From contig NZ_FSRM01000002.1 of assembly GCF_900141745.1 (NCBI RefSeq), forward strand, positions 1,922,001 to 1,986,000: a stretch of DNA of 64,000 nt. The letters are read 5' to 3'. The translations under genes were made by a program, and so were the position numbers. Source of the DNA: Paraburkholderia phenazinium (GTDB lineage: Bacteria > Pseudomonadota > Gammaproteobacteria > Burkholderiales > Burkholderiaceae). Shown in pieces: positions 8,481-17,997 of this stretch. Position 1 is the stretch's first letter; each line of letters begins with the position of its first letter. The notes beneath the pieces were generated by a model that worked only from the letters and a program-made list of their open reading frames with translations, did not search any database and was not told where the DNA came from.

Positions 8481-10049
8481 ATGACCCAACCCTTGAACCC
8501 TGCCGACCAGCCCACCCGCACCAAGGCGTTTGCATTCGCGCTGATGTGCCTCGGCTTTTTCATGGCCACGCTGGACATCCAGATCGTCGCGTCTTCGCTG
8601 CGGGATATTGGCGGCGGCCTGTCCGCCAGCCAGGACGAGCTCTCGTGGGTGCAGACCTCGTACCTGATCGCGGAGATCATGGTGATTCCGATGTCGGGCT
8701 GGCTCACGCGCGTTTTTTCGACGCGCTGGCTGTTTGCGTTCTCTTCCCTCGGCTTCACGATCACCAGCATGCTGTGCGGCCTCGCGTGGGACATCAACTC
8801 GATGATCCTGTTTCGCGGCCTGCAAGGCGCACTCGGCGCCGCGATGATTCCTACTGTGTTCACCACCGCGTTCGTGCTTTTCCCCGGCAAACAGCGGTTG
8901 ATTGCGTCCACCACCATCGGCGCGCTCGCTTCGCTTGCGCCGACTATCGGCCCGGTGATCGGCGGCTGGATCACCGATCAGTGGTCATGGCACTGGCTGT
9001 TCTACCTGAACCTCGTGCCGGGCGTATTGGTCACGGTGCTGGTGCCGAAGTTCGTGCACATCGATAAAGTCGAGCTGTCGCTGATAAAAAAAGGCGACTA
9101 CCTCGGCATGCTGCTGATGTCGCTTTTTCTCGGCTGCCTCGAATACGTGCTCGAAGAAGGGCCACGCAAGAACTGGTTCGGCGACGACGTAATCGTGCTG
9201 TGTACGTGGGTCTCCGCCGTCAGCGGGTTTCTATTCCTCGTGCATGCGTTCACGGCCAAAGAGCCGATCGTCGATTTGCGTGCGCTGGCGATCCGCAACT
9301 TCGGCATTGGCAGCCTGCTGTCGTTCATCACGGGCATTGGCCTCTTTTGCACGGTGTTTCTGACACCTGTGTTCCTCGGGCGCGTGCGCGGTTTCGATTC
9401 GCTGCAGATTGGTATCGCGCTGCTGTCCGTGGGATGTTTTCAATTGATCGCGCTGGTTGCGTATTCGCGGCTCGCACGGGTGATCAACATGCGCTGGCTG
9501 ATGGTCTTCGGACTCGCGTGCTTTGGTCTGGGCTGCTATCTGTATGTGCCGTTGACTAACCAATGGGGCTGGCAGGAATTGCTGTTGCCGCAGGCGTTGC
9601 GCGGTATCGGCCAGCAATTTTGCGTGCCGCCGATCGTCACGATGGCGCTCGGTTCGCTGCCGCAATCGCGGCTGCGCTCGGCAAGCGGGCTGTTCAACCT
9701 GATGCGAAACCTGGGCGGTGCTATCGGCATTGCAGTGAGCAGCACGATGCTCAACGACCGCCTGAACCTGCACTACCAACGGCTCGACGAGCACGTCACC
9801 GCCGGGCGTCCGATAGTCGAAGGGTTACTGCAACAGCAGGCTGCGCGGCTCGCCGCGATCGGCGGCGACACGCTCAATGCTGGCCATGCGGGACTGGACT
9901 TGCTGCACACGCTTCTGATGCGCGAAGCGCTGGTGCTGACCTTCTCCGACGCCTATCTTGCGGTGGCGCTTTGTTTTGTGGTGGCTTTGGTGAGCGTGGC
10001 GTTTTCGCGTCCGTTCGGCCTGAACGTGCCGCCTCCCGACGCTCATTAG
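8481..10049 (+). CDS. EmrB/QacA-type MFS drug exporter (DHA2)
   Basis: A 522-aa proton antiporter with about 14 hydrophobic helices. The first helix has MCLGFFMATLDIQIVASSL (motif D1 region) and motif C is present as ASLAPTIGPVIGGWI. SWVQTSYLIAEIMVIPMSGWL is typical of EmrB proteins. It is the middle gene of the tripartite system and starts 61 bases after the adaptor stop. The substrates are unknown; EmrAB systems export hydrophobic weak acids and uncouplers, which would fit MarR control. Confidence 0.95.
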   Translation: MTQPLNPADQPTRTKAFAFALMCLGFFMATLDIQIVASSLRDIGGGLSASQDELSWVQTSYLIAEIMVIPMSGWLTRVFSTRWLFAFSSLGFTITSMLCGLAWDINSMILFRGLQGALGAAMIPTVFTTAFVLFPGKQRLIASTTIGALASLAPTIGPVIGGWITDQWSWHWLFYLNLVPGVLVTVLVPKFVHIDKVELSLIKKGDYLGMLLMSLFLGCLEYVLEEGPRKNWFGDDVIVLCTWVSAVSGFLFLVHAFTAKEPIVDLRALAIRNFGIGSLLSFITGIGLFCTVFLTPVFLGRVRGFDSLQIGIALLSVGCFQLIALVAYSRLARVINMRWLMVFGLACFGLGCYLYVPLTNQWGWQELLLPQALRGIGQQFCVPPIVTMALGSLPQSRLRSASGLFNLMRNLGGAIGIAVSSTMLNDRLNLHYQRLDEHVTAGRPIVEGLLQQQAARLAAIGGDTLNAGHAGLDLLHTLLMREALVLTFSDAYLAVALCFVVALVSVAFSRPFGLNVPPPDAH

Positions 10050-10069
10050 AAATTGATCAGGATAGCGAT

Positions 10070-11491
10070 ATGAAATCGATCGCAGCATATAGCATGGCGA
10101 GTGCGCTGCTTCTGGGACTCGCGGCCTGTGCGGTACAGCCCGAGACGCACGCGGATCTGCCGCACTCGGCTCAGGCTGTGGCGCCCACCGCGTGGAGCGT
10201 CGACGCACCGCAAGATACGGTGGACGCAAATACCTGGTGGACGCATTTCGGCGACCCGGTGATGCATCAACTCGTCGAGTCGGTGCTGAACAGCAATCTG
10301 GATGTGCAGGCTGCGGTGGAGCGTGTCAAGCAGGCACAGGCCGTCACCACGCAGCAACGCTCGACGTTGCTGCCCGAACTCGATGCTACGGCGACGGCCG
10401 CGGACCAACGGGAGAATGCGCCGCCACCGCTTGGCTATGTACGTCAGGCTGGCTTCGGCGTAGCGGCGAGCTGGACGCCCGACGTCTTCGGCGGCGAGCG
10501 GCTCGCGGTGCTGGCTGCCGAGGCTCAGGTTTCGGGCCGTGAGGGTGCGCTCGACGAACTGCGCCTCGCGCTCGCGGCCAACACTGCGTCGGCCTACATC
10601 GATCTGCGTTGGGCGCAGTCGGAGCTGCAGATCCTGAACGACAACGAGCAGATTCGAAGCCGGGCGTTGAAGCTGACGCAAGAACGGCTGCACTATGGCC
10701 TGTCGACGCAGCTCGACGTCGCCCGTGCGCAGAACCAGTTGCAGGACCTGCAGGCGCAGATTCCGCATGTGCAGTCGACGATCCAGCATCAGTTGAGTCT
10801 GATCGCGGTTTACTCGGGACGTACGCCGGAAAGCGTCAATGACCTGCTGCTGACCACGGCGCGCGATATCCCCGTGCCGGCGCAAAGCGTGCCGCAAGTT
10901 CTGCCCTCCGAAGCATTGTTGCGCCGTCCCGATGTGCGGACTGCCTATGCGAGCGTCGAACAACGTGCAGCGGAAGTGGGGCAGTCGAAGGCGCAACGTT
11001 ATCCGCAGTTCAATCTGAATCTCGCGGATGGTTTGCTGGCGTCGTCGTATCTCGGCTTGCCAACCCTGACCGACAACCTGTTTAGCGCCGCCTTGAACGC
11101 GACCAGCCCGATTTTCAACGCGGGCCGTATCACCGCCAATATCGACGAGCACCAAAGCAAGCTGCGCGAATCGCAACTCGGCTTGCAGCAGACGATGCTG
11201 CAGGCGCTCAAGGAAGTCGAAGACACGCGCAGCGATCTGGTCAGCGATTCCACGCAGGTGGAGCGCCTGGGCGGTGCACTCGATGCATCCGGTCATGCGC
11301 TGCGGCTGTCTACCGAACTCTATAAGGACGGCGCTTCCAGCTTCCTCGACGTGCTGGCTGCGCAGGAAGCGTATCTGCGGGACTCCGAAGCATTGAATCA
11401 GGCGAAGCGCGAGCATGCGCTGGCGGCGGTGGCGTTGTACCGGTCGTTGGGCGGCGGATGGGATGCGCCGGCGGCGGTGGCCGCCAATTGA
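10070..11491 (+). CDS. NodT-type outer-membrane efflux lipoprotein
   Basis: A 473-aa TolC-like channel. The start at 10070 gives a lipoprotein signal with lipobox LAAC, then QPETHADLPHSAQAV. Two OEP domains follow; typical stretches are WWTHFGDPVMHQLVESVLNSN, LSTQLDVARAQNQLQ and YKDGASSFLDVLAAQEAYL. The reading frame extends upstream inside emrB but without a credible start. It completes the EmrA-EmrB-NodT export machine. The next gene follows after 61 bases. Confidence 0.93.
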   Translation: MKSIAAYSMASALLLGLAACAVQPETHADLPHSAQAVAPTAWSVDAPQDTVDANTWWTHFGDPVMHQLVESVLNSNLDVQAAVERVKQAQAVTTQQRSTLLPELDATATAADQRENAPPPLGYVRQAGFGVAASWTPDVFGGERLAVLAAEAQVSGREGALDELRLALAANTASAYIDLRWAQSELQILNDNEQIRSRALKLTQERLHYGLSTQLDVARAQNQLQDLQAQIPHVQSTIQHQLSLIAVYSGRTPESVNDLLLTTARDIPVPAQSVPQVLPSEALLRRPDVRTAYASVEQRAAEVGQSKAQRYPQFNLNLADGLLASSYLGLPTLTDNLFSAALNATSPIFNAGRITANIDEHQSKLRESQLGLQQTMLQALKEVEDTRSDLVSDSTQVERLGGALDASGHALRLSTELYKDGASSFLDVLAAQEAYLRDSEALNQAKREHALAAVALYRSLGGGWDAPAAVAAN

Positions 11492-11552
11492 GGCACGCTT
11501 GCCTCGCGCATGCGGGGCGTAGGCGTGCGGTACTTCATAGCGGGAGATGATG

Positions 11553-12737
11553 ATGAGCAAGCGAGATGTAGTGATCTGCAATCCGGTGAGAACGCCGATT
11601 GGTGCTTACAACGGGACGCTAAAAGAGGTGCCGGCGACGGATCTCGGTGCCGTTGCGGTGCGCGAGACGCTGAGTCGCAGCGGTCTTGCGGCAGAGCGAC
11701 TGGGCTCGGTGGTGCTGGGTAATGTGATCCAGGCCGGCAACCGGATGAACCCGGCGCGTCAGGCGGCAATCGGCGGCGGTGTGCCGGTCGCGGTACCGGC
11801 GTTGACCGTGAACCGTGTCTGCGGTTCAGGCGCGCAGGCTATCGCATCGGCGGCAAATGAAATCTGGCTAGGTCTGGGCGACGCCGCGGTGGCGGGCGGC
11901 ATGGAAAACATGGACCGTGCACCGTATCTGCTCGACGGAGGCCGCTGGGGCTATCGGATGGGCAACGCTCAGGTGCACGACAGCATGCTGCGCGATGGTT
12001 TGCTGGATGCGTTTTCCGGCGAGCATTCCGGCTGGCATACCGAAGACCTCGTGACGCTGATGGACATCACGCGCGAGGCGCAGGACCGCTGGGCCGCACG
12101 TTCGCAACAGCGTTTCGCGGCGGCGCAGGAGCGCGGCCTGTTCGATGCCGAGGTAGTGAGCGTGCAGATCGAAGGACGCAAGGGACCGCAGCCATTCTCA
12201 CGCGACGAGCAACCTCGTCCGGACACCACGGTGGAAACGCTGGCCAGGCTGCGTCCGGCGTTCCGCCACGACGGCACGATTACCGCCGGTAACGCGCCGG
12301 GTCTGAACAGCGGTGCGGCAGCGATGGTGGTTGCGGAGCGCGGCTTTGCTGAGTCGCACGGTATCGAGCCGTTTGCGCGGCTCGTCGCGTACGGCGTGGC
12401 GGCGGTCGAGCCCGGTATGTTCGGGCTTGGACCGGTGCCGGCCGTACAGATGGCGCTGGCGCGCGCCGGCTGACAGTTGAAGGACGTCGAGCGGGTCGAG
12501 ATCAACGAGGCCTTTGCCGCTGTGCCGATTGCCGTGTTGCGCAGGCTCGGCCTCGACGAAGCGGTCGTCAATGTCGAAGGTGGGGCGATCGCACACGGTC
12601 ATCCGATCGGCGCAACGGGCGCCGTGCTGACCACTCGTCTGATCCACTCGATGCGCCGCGATGGCCTCAAGCGCGGGATCGTGACGTTGTGCATCGGCGG
12701 CGGCCAGGGCATCGCGCTGGCGCTCGAAATTCTCTGA
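11553..12737 (+). pseudogene. Acetyl-CoA acetyltransferase (thiolase) broken by in-frame TGA
   Basis: The frame codes a full-length thiolase of about 394 codons, but codon 12471-12473 is TGA. Before it lie the acyl-accepting Cys (RVCGSGAQAIAS) and the GNAPGLNSGAAA loop; after it, in the same frame, come NEAFAAV, GGAIAHGHPIGATGA and the second catalytic Cys in LCIGGGQG. Homologues usually have Trp at the interrupted position (ARAGW-LKDVE), so one TGG to TGA change explains it. The truncated 306-residue product would lack the catalytic His and the second Cys. The start at 11553 follows GGGAG by six bases; ATGs at 11547 and 11550 are alternatives. A sequencing error or translational readthrough cannot be excluded. 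Confidence 0.82.
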
Positions 12738-12935
12738 GCCTTGCGAAAGCGGAGCGGCGTCGCCACCAATGCGCGCGCGCAGGGAGGCGAGCTGCCCAAT
12801 GCACACCGCGTCGATGCGGACCGGGAATTTTTGCTACATTCACGCAGATGCGCCGGTTCGCGTCCCGCGGCCTTCAGGCGGCGGGCGGCACAGTGCCCGT
12901 GAACGGCGCAACACATTCTCCCGAGAGACAAAGCG

Positions 12936-13874
12936 ATGCGAATTCTAGTTGTAGGTGCAGGTGCGGTGGGCGGCTACTTCGGCGGCCGTCTGGTTCAGGC
13001 TGGCCGTGACGTGACATTCCTCGTGCGAGCCGGCCGGGCCGAAGAGTTGCGGCGTGCCGGCCTTGTCATCAAGAGCGCGCACGGCGACGCCACGCTGCGT
13101 GACGTCAAGACCGTGCAGACAGGCGATACCGCCGAGCCGTTCGATCTGGTCGTGCTGAGCTGCAAGGCCTACAACCTCGACGATGCGATCGCGTCGTTCG
13201 AACCTTTCGTTGGCTCGTCGACGGTGATCATGCCGTTGCTCAACGGCATGCGGCACATCGATATCCTTACGCAGAAGTTCGGCGCAACGCGTGTGCTCGG
13301 TGGTCAATGTTTTATCGCAGCGACACTCAACCGCGAGCGCGAGATTGTTCACCTGAACGAATCTCAGGCAATCTCTTTTGGCGAACTGGAAGGCGGCCTG
13401 TCGGAGCGCGTGCGCGCAATTGGCGAGGTCATGTCCGGCGCAGGTTTCGACGTCGCGACGAGCGACAATATTCTGCTGGGCATGTGGGAAAAGTGGGTGT
13501 TCCTTGCAACGCTCGCGGCGAGCACGTGCCTGTTCCGTGGCGCAGTGGCCGATATTCTGAGTGCGCCGGATGGCCGTCGCGTGATTGAAGGCGTGCTCGG
13601 CGAATGCCGCGCCGTGGCGGAGCACAACGGCTTCTCGATGGGGCCGAAGTTCGACGCGCGTGCCAACCAGACACTGTTCACTCCTTCGCCGTTGACGGCT
13701 TCCATGCTGCGCGATGTCGAAAATCACGCCCGCACGGAAGCGGACCACATTCTCGGCGATCTGATCCAGCGCGGCGGATCGGCGCAACAGCGCGATTCAG
13801 GGCTGTCGCTGTTGCGCATCGCCTATAGCCATTTGAAGGCCTACGAGGCTCGTCAGGCACGCACGGCTGAATAG
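12936..13874 (+). CDS. 2-dehydropantoate 2-reductase family protein (PanE/ApbA)
   Basis: A 312-aa protein. The NADPH-binding Rossmann motif is at the start (ILVVGAGAVGGYFGGRL), followed by VLSCKAYNLDDAI and a C-terminal all-helical domain with WEKWVFLATLAAST and EADHILGDLIQRG. Ketopantoate reductase makes pantoate for coenzyme A, but genomes of this group carry several paralogues acting on other 2-oxo acids, so the substrate is uncertain. AGAGACAAAGCG precedes the ATG. A 198-base gap with no recognised feature separates it from the broken thiolase. Confidence 0.88.
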   Translation: MRILVVGAGAVGGYFGGRLVQAGRDVTFLVRAGRAEELRRAGLVIKSAHGDATLRDVKTVQTGDTAEPFDLVVLSCKAYNLDDAIASFEPFVGSSTVIMPLLNGMRHIDILTQKFGATRVLGGQCFIAATLNREREIVHLNESQAISFGELEGGLSERVRAIGEVMSGAGFDVATSDNILLGMWEKWVFLATLAASTCLFRGAVADILSAPDGRRVIEGVLGECRAVAEHNGFSMGPKFDARANQTLFTPSPLTASMLRDVENHARTEADHILGDLIQRGGSAQQRDSGLSLLRIAYSHLKAYEARQARTAE

Positions 13875-14015
13875 TCGGGCAATAGTCGGGCGTTGGGGCG
13901 CCGCTGGCGAGGTTTTGCGGCGCACGGCGCACAGCACGCGGTAGAACGAAACATGCCATGCAGTAGAATCGATCAGGCCGCGAACGCAGCGGCGGTCGTT
14001 CAACAGGAGGGCATG

Positions 14016-14321
14016 ATGCCGAGTCCAACGGGATCCGTGGTGGCGCTGAGTTCGGCGTCGGCGACGACGTTTTCGATCGGTATCGTCTATCTCGGCTACT
14101 GGGGGATCCACGAGCCCGCGCCGTGGAGATTCACCGATGCGCTGGTGGTCCTGTGCGCGCTGGGCGGTTTCGCCTGCCTCGGTCTCGTGCCGTGGATGGC
14201 AACCCGCCCGGTCGAGTCGGAGAGTAACGACGCCGGGATTCGCGTGGCCCGACGTCTGTTTTTGGCTGGCGTGTGCGCGATCTGGTTCTCGGTGTCGCTT
14301 TCCGTCATGATGTCCGCTTAA
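14016..14321 (+). CDS. Small membrane protein of unknown function
   Basis: A perfect AGGAGG at 14005-14010 lies five bases before ATG 14016 (ATG 14013 is also possible), giving 101 residues. Three hydrophobic segments are visible: around SVVALSSASATTFSIGIVYLG, ALVVLCALGGFACLGLVPW and FLAGVCAIWFSVSLSVM. I do not recognise the family. It is followed by a short gap and the convergent end of the binding-protein gene at 14377. Confidence 0.62.
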   Translation: MPSPTGSVVALSSASATTFSIGIVYLGYWGIHEPAPWRFTDALVVLCALGGFACLGLVPWMATRPVESESNDAGIRVARRLFLAGVCAIWFSVSLSVMMSA

Positions 14322-14376
14322 GCGCGGCGCGCTGCAGCGACGCTGCAACGCACCACGCACCGCGCACCGCGGGTAT

Positions 14377-15423
14377 TTACTGCTCGATCTGCCGGTTCCA
14401 GCGCGTATCCCACTGCGCGCGGTGCGCGTTGATCGCATCCCAATCCACCACCGTCACCTTGTGCAGCAGATCCTCGACATTGCCGAGGCTTTGCTGCATG
14501 GCGGGCGGCATCTTCGCGAGGCGGTTGGTCGGAATCTGCTTGCCGGCGTCGGCCGCCTTGGTCTGCGCAGGAGCGGACAGCAGGAATTGCGCGAGCTTCT
14601 GGGCGAGCGCCGGGTCCGGGTTGTTGTTCACCACGCACAGGTCGACCAGCAGTAGCACCGCACCTTCCTTCGGATTCGCGTAAGCCACCGGAATGCCCTT
14701 GTCCTGCAGATCGCTGACACCGGTCGGCGTGAGCGGGAACAGAGCGGCCTCACCTGTCTGCACCATTTCCGAGATCTTGGCCGAGTTGGGGATGTACTCC
14801 GCGACGTTCGGCCCGACGGTCGTGGACCACTTCGTAAAGGCGGGTTCGACGTTCTGCTCGCTGCCGCCCATCACACGATTGATCGCGAGGAAGCCATGCA
14901 GGCCGAACGTGCTGCTCGACTCCGACTGGAACACCACTTTGCCCTTGTACTTCGGATCGGCGAAATCCATCCATGAGGTCGGCGGCGCCCAGCCCTTTTC
15001 GGCAAACAGCTTCTTGTTGTACGCAATGCCGGTCATGCCGAGTTGCACGCCTGCGCCCATATCGTCTTTCATGCGCGCGAACGGGTACAACTCCTTGAGC
15101 ACCGGTGCGTCGTCGAGCTTTTTGCAGACGCCCATGCTGACCGCGCGCGCCATCACGCCATCGTCGAGAAACACCACATGAATCTGCGGATTGGCCTTGT
15201 TGGCGAGCAGCTTGGCGAGGATATCGGACGACGTGCCCGGCACCACGACCACCTTCACGTCATTGGCTTTTTCGAAGTCGGGGAATACCTGGCTCGTATA
15301 GGCCTTCTCCATCGGGCCACCGTTCATGCCGATGTAGATCGTTTTGGTCTGCGACCACGCCGGCGTCGCAGCACCGAAGGCACACAATGCGGCGAGCGCC
15401 GCCATGGTCCGGAATAGTTTCAT
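14377..15423 (-). CDS. PotD/FbpA-like ABC transporter substrate-binding protein
   Basis: A 348-aa protein with signal peptide MKLFRTMAALAALCAFGAA and cleavage near AWSQT. The mature start TIYIGMNGGPMEKAYTSQVFPDFEK and the stretch VVVPGTSSDILAKLLANKANP are typical of the spermidine/putrescine-iron type binding protein family. The start at 15423 follows AGGAG. It is the last gene of a seven-gene operon and should deliver the substrate to the two permeases at 18488-20282. The ligand cannot be read from sequence; linkage to a dehydrogenase suggests an opine, imino acid or amine. Confidence 0.9.
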   Translation of the reverse strand: MKLFRTMAALAALCAFGAATPAWSQTKTIYIGMNGGPMEKAYTSQVFPDFEKANDVKVVVVPGTSSDILAKLLANKANPQIHVVFLDDGVMARAVSMGVCKKLDDAPVLKELYPFARMKDDMGAGVQLGMTGIAYNKKLFAEKGWAPPTSWMDFADPKYKGKVVFQSESSSTFGLHGFLAINRVMGGSEQNVEPAFTKWSTTVGPNVAEYIPNSAKISEMVQTGEAALFPLTPTGVSDLQDKGIPVAYANPKEGAVLLLVDLCVVNNNPDPALAQKLAQFLLSAPAQTKAADAGKQIPTNRLAKMPPAMQQSLGNVEDLLHKVTVVDWDAINAHRAQWDTRWNRQIEQ

Positions 15424-15443
15424 GATGGATCTCCTGGGTTTGA

Positions 15444-16571
15444 CTAGAGAGCGTGCAGGGTAGGGACGGAGGTGAAACGATCGATTGCAAATGCGTCTAG
15501 CGGCGTAGAGGTCGCGCCGCGGATAATCAGATCGGCGAGCACTTCGCCGACTCCGGGCGCGAGCAGAAAGCCGCCGCCCGAGAAGCCGAACGCGTGCAGC
15601 AGGCGCGGCACGGTGCGGCTCGCGCCGATTATCGGGTTGCTGTCCGGCGTCTCGCCTTCCACGCCGCTCCATGTGCGGATCAATAGCGCGTCGCGCAGCG
15701 CAGGCAACAACGCGCAGGCATCGCGCATGACGGCGCGGGTGGTGTCGGTGGAGGGCTGGCCGTATTCGCCGTCGCCGTGTCCACGACCGCCGCCGACCAC
15801 GCAGTTGCCGCGTGCAACTTGCCGCGCGTAGATGCCGCCGCCGTACACGCCCAGGTTGTGCGTGATGAAGAGCGGCAGTGGCTCGGTGACCCACATGTTC
15901 GGGTAGATCGGCTTCATTGGCACGCTTTCGCCAAAGGATGCGGCGATCTTGTCGGCCCATGCGCCGGCAGAATTGATCAACCAGTCCGCAGTGAAATGCT
16001 GATCGCCCGCGCGTAACTGGAAGTGCGTGCCGTCGTGGCTAACTTCGGTCAGTTCGGTCTGCTCACGGATATCCGCACCTGCGGCACGCGCAGCGCGAGC
16101 GAAGGCCGGCGAGACGAGGCGCGGGTTCGCGTGCCCATCGCTGGCACACAGCGAGCCGCCGATGGCCGCGGCGCCCAGCCACGGGTAACGGCGCCGGAAT
16201 TCGTTGCCGCCGATCACTTGCGGATCGAGACCGTGCGTGCGCGCCATCCGGGCCCACGTTTCGAGCGCGGCGAGATCGGACTCGCTGCGTGCGAGCCGCA
16301 AATGGCCGGAGACTACAAACTCGCCATCGATGCCGATCAGTTCAGGCAAGCGGTCCCAGACGCGCCGTGCCCGCATGGCAAGCGGCATCTGTTCGGCCGG
16401 CCGCCCTTGGCAACGCACGCCCCCGTAATTGACGCCACTCGCCTGGGCGCCACAGAAGCGCCGTTCGAAGAGGCCCACGCGCAGGCCGCTTTTGGCGAGC
16501 GCAAGCGCAGCCGAGGCGCCGACCAGGCCGCCGCCGGCAATCGCGACGTCGTAGTGCAGAGGCTTATTCAT
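15444..16571 (-). CDS. FAD-dependent oxidoreductase, D-amino-acid oxidase fold
   Basis: A 375-aa flavoprotein of the DAO superfamily. The FAD-binding dinucleotide motif is at the start (YDVAIAGGGLVGASAALALAKSG), and the C-terminal motif GFSGGGFLLAPGVGEVLADL closes the fold. The start at 16571 (MNKPLHYD) overlaps the preceding gene by eight bases. It corresponds to the catalytic subunit of heteromeric dehydrogenases such as HcnC, OoxB or the D-hydroxyproline dehydrogenase beta subunit. With the two genes upstream it probably oxidises a secondary amine taken up by the linked importer. Confidence 0.9.
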   Translation of the reverse strand: MNKPLHYDVAIAGGGLVGASAALALAKSGLRVGLFERRFCGAQASGVNYGGVRCQGRPAEQMPLAMRARRVWDRLPELIGIDGEFVVSGHLRLARSESDLAALETWARMARTHGLDPQVIGGNEFRRRYPWLGAAAIGGSLCASDGHANPRLVSPAFARAARAAGADIREQTELTEVSHDGTHFQLRAGDQHFTADWLINSAGAWADKIAASFGESVPMKPIYPNMWVTEPLPLFITHNLGVYGGGIYARQVARGNCVVGGGRGHGDGEYGQPSTDTTRAVMRDACALLPALRDALLIRTWSGVEGETPDSNPIIGASRTVPRLLHAFGFSGGGFLLAPGVGEVLADLIIRGATSTPLDAFAIDRFTSVPTLHAL

Positions 16572-17997
16572 CGCGGGCCTCTTCGGGTATCTCGGCGACG
16601 TCGTCGGCATACAGCGCGGGAGAGAGCGGAATCGGCTTGACCGGCGGCTGGCTGCGCAGCCGGCCGACCGCTTCCAGCGGCTTGCCGGTTTCCGCGCTCA
16701 GCAGGGCAAGCGCGGCTTCGCCACACATGCGTCCCTGGCAGCGGCCCATGCCGACGCGGGTCAGCGCTTTCAGGCGGTTGATCTCGGTTGCTCCACCGCT
16801 GCGGATGCAGCCGCGCAGCGCGCCCGCGTTCACTTCTTCGCAACGGCACACGGTCATCTCGTCAGGCCATTGGGATGCAATGCCGGCGGGCGGCGCGAAG
16901 GCGGCTTCGAGGCCCTGGCGGAACACGGTGATGCGCTGCAAGCGGCGCTCGAGCGATGCTGCGCCGGGCATGTTGGGGCCACGGGGATGGGCGATACCCA
17001 GATCGTCGAGGACGGCGAGAGCGGTGCGGCGTCCTGCGAGTTCCGCGGCATCGGCGCCGGCGATTCCCGCGCCGTCGCCGGCCAGGTAAATGCCTGGCAC
17101 CGAGCTGCGTCCAGCGGCGTCGAGTTCGGGCAGCCAGCAACGATTCTGCGCATCGAAGCGGAAACGGCAGCCGGCCAGATCGGCGAGCTGGGTCTCCGGA
17201 CGCAGGCCGAAGCCGAGGCCCACTGCGTCGCAGACGAGGGTCTCCTCAGTTGCGCCGTTGCCCGCACCGTGCCAGGCGATGGATTTGACGTGGTGCCCAC
17301 CGCCGATGCCGACGAGCGTCACATTGCGCTCGATCCGCACGCCATGCGCCTGCAACCAGCCCACGTAGTACAGCCCCTTCGCCAATGTGACGGGCTGGCG
17401 TGCAAGTTTCGGCGCAGCGGCGATCTGCTGCGAGAACGCGCTGGTGTCGAGCACGGCCACGACCTGCGCACCGGCTTTCACGTACTGATACGCGACGAGG
17501 TACAGCAAGGGACCGGTGCCCGCCAGCACGACGCGCTGGCCGATCGCGCAGCCCTGCGACTTCAGCGCGACCTGTGCGCCGCCGAGCGTATAGACGCCCG
17601 GCAGGGTCCAGCCGGGTATGGGTAGCACGCGGTCGGTGGCGCCGCTGGCGATGATCAGATGCGTGAACGGCACGCCGGTTTCGCGTCCCGCGTGCAACGT
17701 GTCGAGGCGGCCTTGCCCGCAGGACCACGCCAGCGTGTCGGGCCGGTAGTCCAGATGCGGCAGCAGCGCCGCCATTGCTGTATGCAGGGCGTCGGCCTTG
17801 CGGGCTTCGAAACCGTAGAGGGTTTGCTTCGTGCGTTCGAATGCGGCATTGGCGGGCGGCTGGCGATAGATCTGTCCGCCCCAGCGCGCATTTTCATCGA
17901 GCACCACGGGGCGTACGCCCGCTGCAACGAGCGTTTCGGCGGCGCGTACGCCGGCTGGTCCCGCGCCTACGATCACCACGCGTTGTTCGTGCGTCAT
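16564..17997 (-). CDS. FAD/NAD oxidoreductase with BFD-like [2Fe-2S] domain (HcnB/OoxA type)
   Basis: A 477-aa protein. The N-terminal FAD motif is VVIVGAGPAGVRAAETLVAAG, and a second nucleotide-binding region follows VVLAGTGPLLYLVAYQ. The C-terminal quarter has a cysteine cluster of the bacterioferritin-associated-ferredoxin type: TVCRCEEV, then RVGMGRCQGRMCG. This order is diagnostic of the alpha subunit of opine oxidase, HcnB and D-hydroxyproline dehydrogenase. It overlaps genes on both sides, by four bases upstream and eight downstream. Confidence 0.9.
   Translation of the reverse strand: MTHEQRVVIVGAGPAGVRAAETLVAAGVRPVVLDENARWGGQIYRQPPANAAFERTKQTLYGFEARKADALHTAMAALLPHLDYRPDTLAWSCGQGRLDTLHAGRETGVPFTHLIIASGATDRVLPIPGWTLPGVYTLGGAQVALKSQGCAIGQRVVLAGTGPLLYLVAYQYVKAGAQVVAVLDTSAFSQQIAAAPKLARQPVTLAKGLYYVGWLQAHGVRIERNVTLVGIGGGHHVKSIAWHGAGNGATEETLVCDAVGLGFGLRPETQLADLAGCRFRFDAQNRCWLPELDAAGRSSVPGIYLAGDGAGIAGADAAELAGRRTALAVLDDLGIAHPRGPNMPGAASLERRLQRITVFRQGLEAAFAPPAGIASQWPDEMTVCRCEEVNAGALRGCIRSGGATEINRLKALTRVGMGRCQGRMCGEAALALLSAETGKPLEAVGRLRSQPPVKPIPLSPALYADDVAEIPEEARDE

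Noticed and set aside
12471..12473. Selenocysteine in the thiolase TGA
   Set aside because: The family has Trp here, no SECIS-like stem follows the codon, and no selenothiolase with this position is known to me.
13872..13894. Tandem ATAGTCGGGC repeat after the ketopantoate-reductase-type gene
   Set aside because: Only two 10-base units around the stop codon; likely a chance duplication without a visible role.
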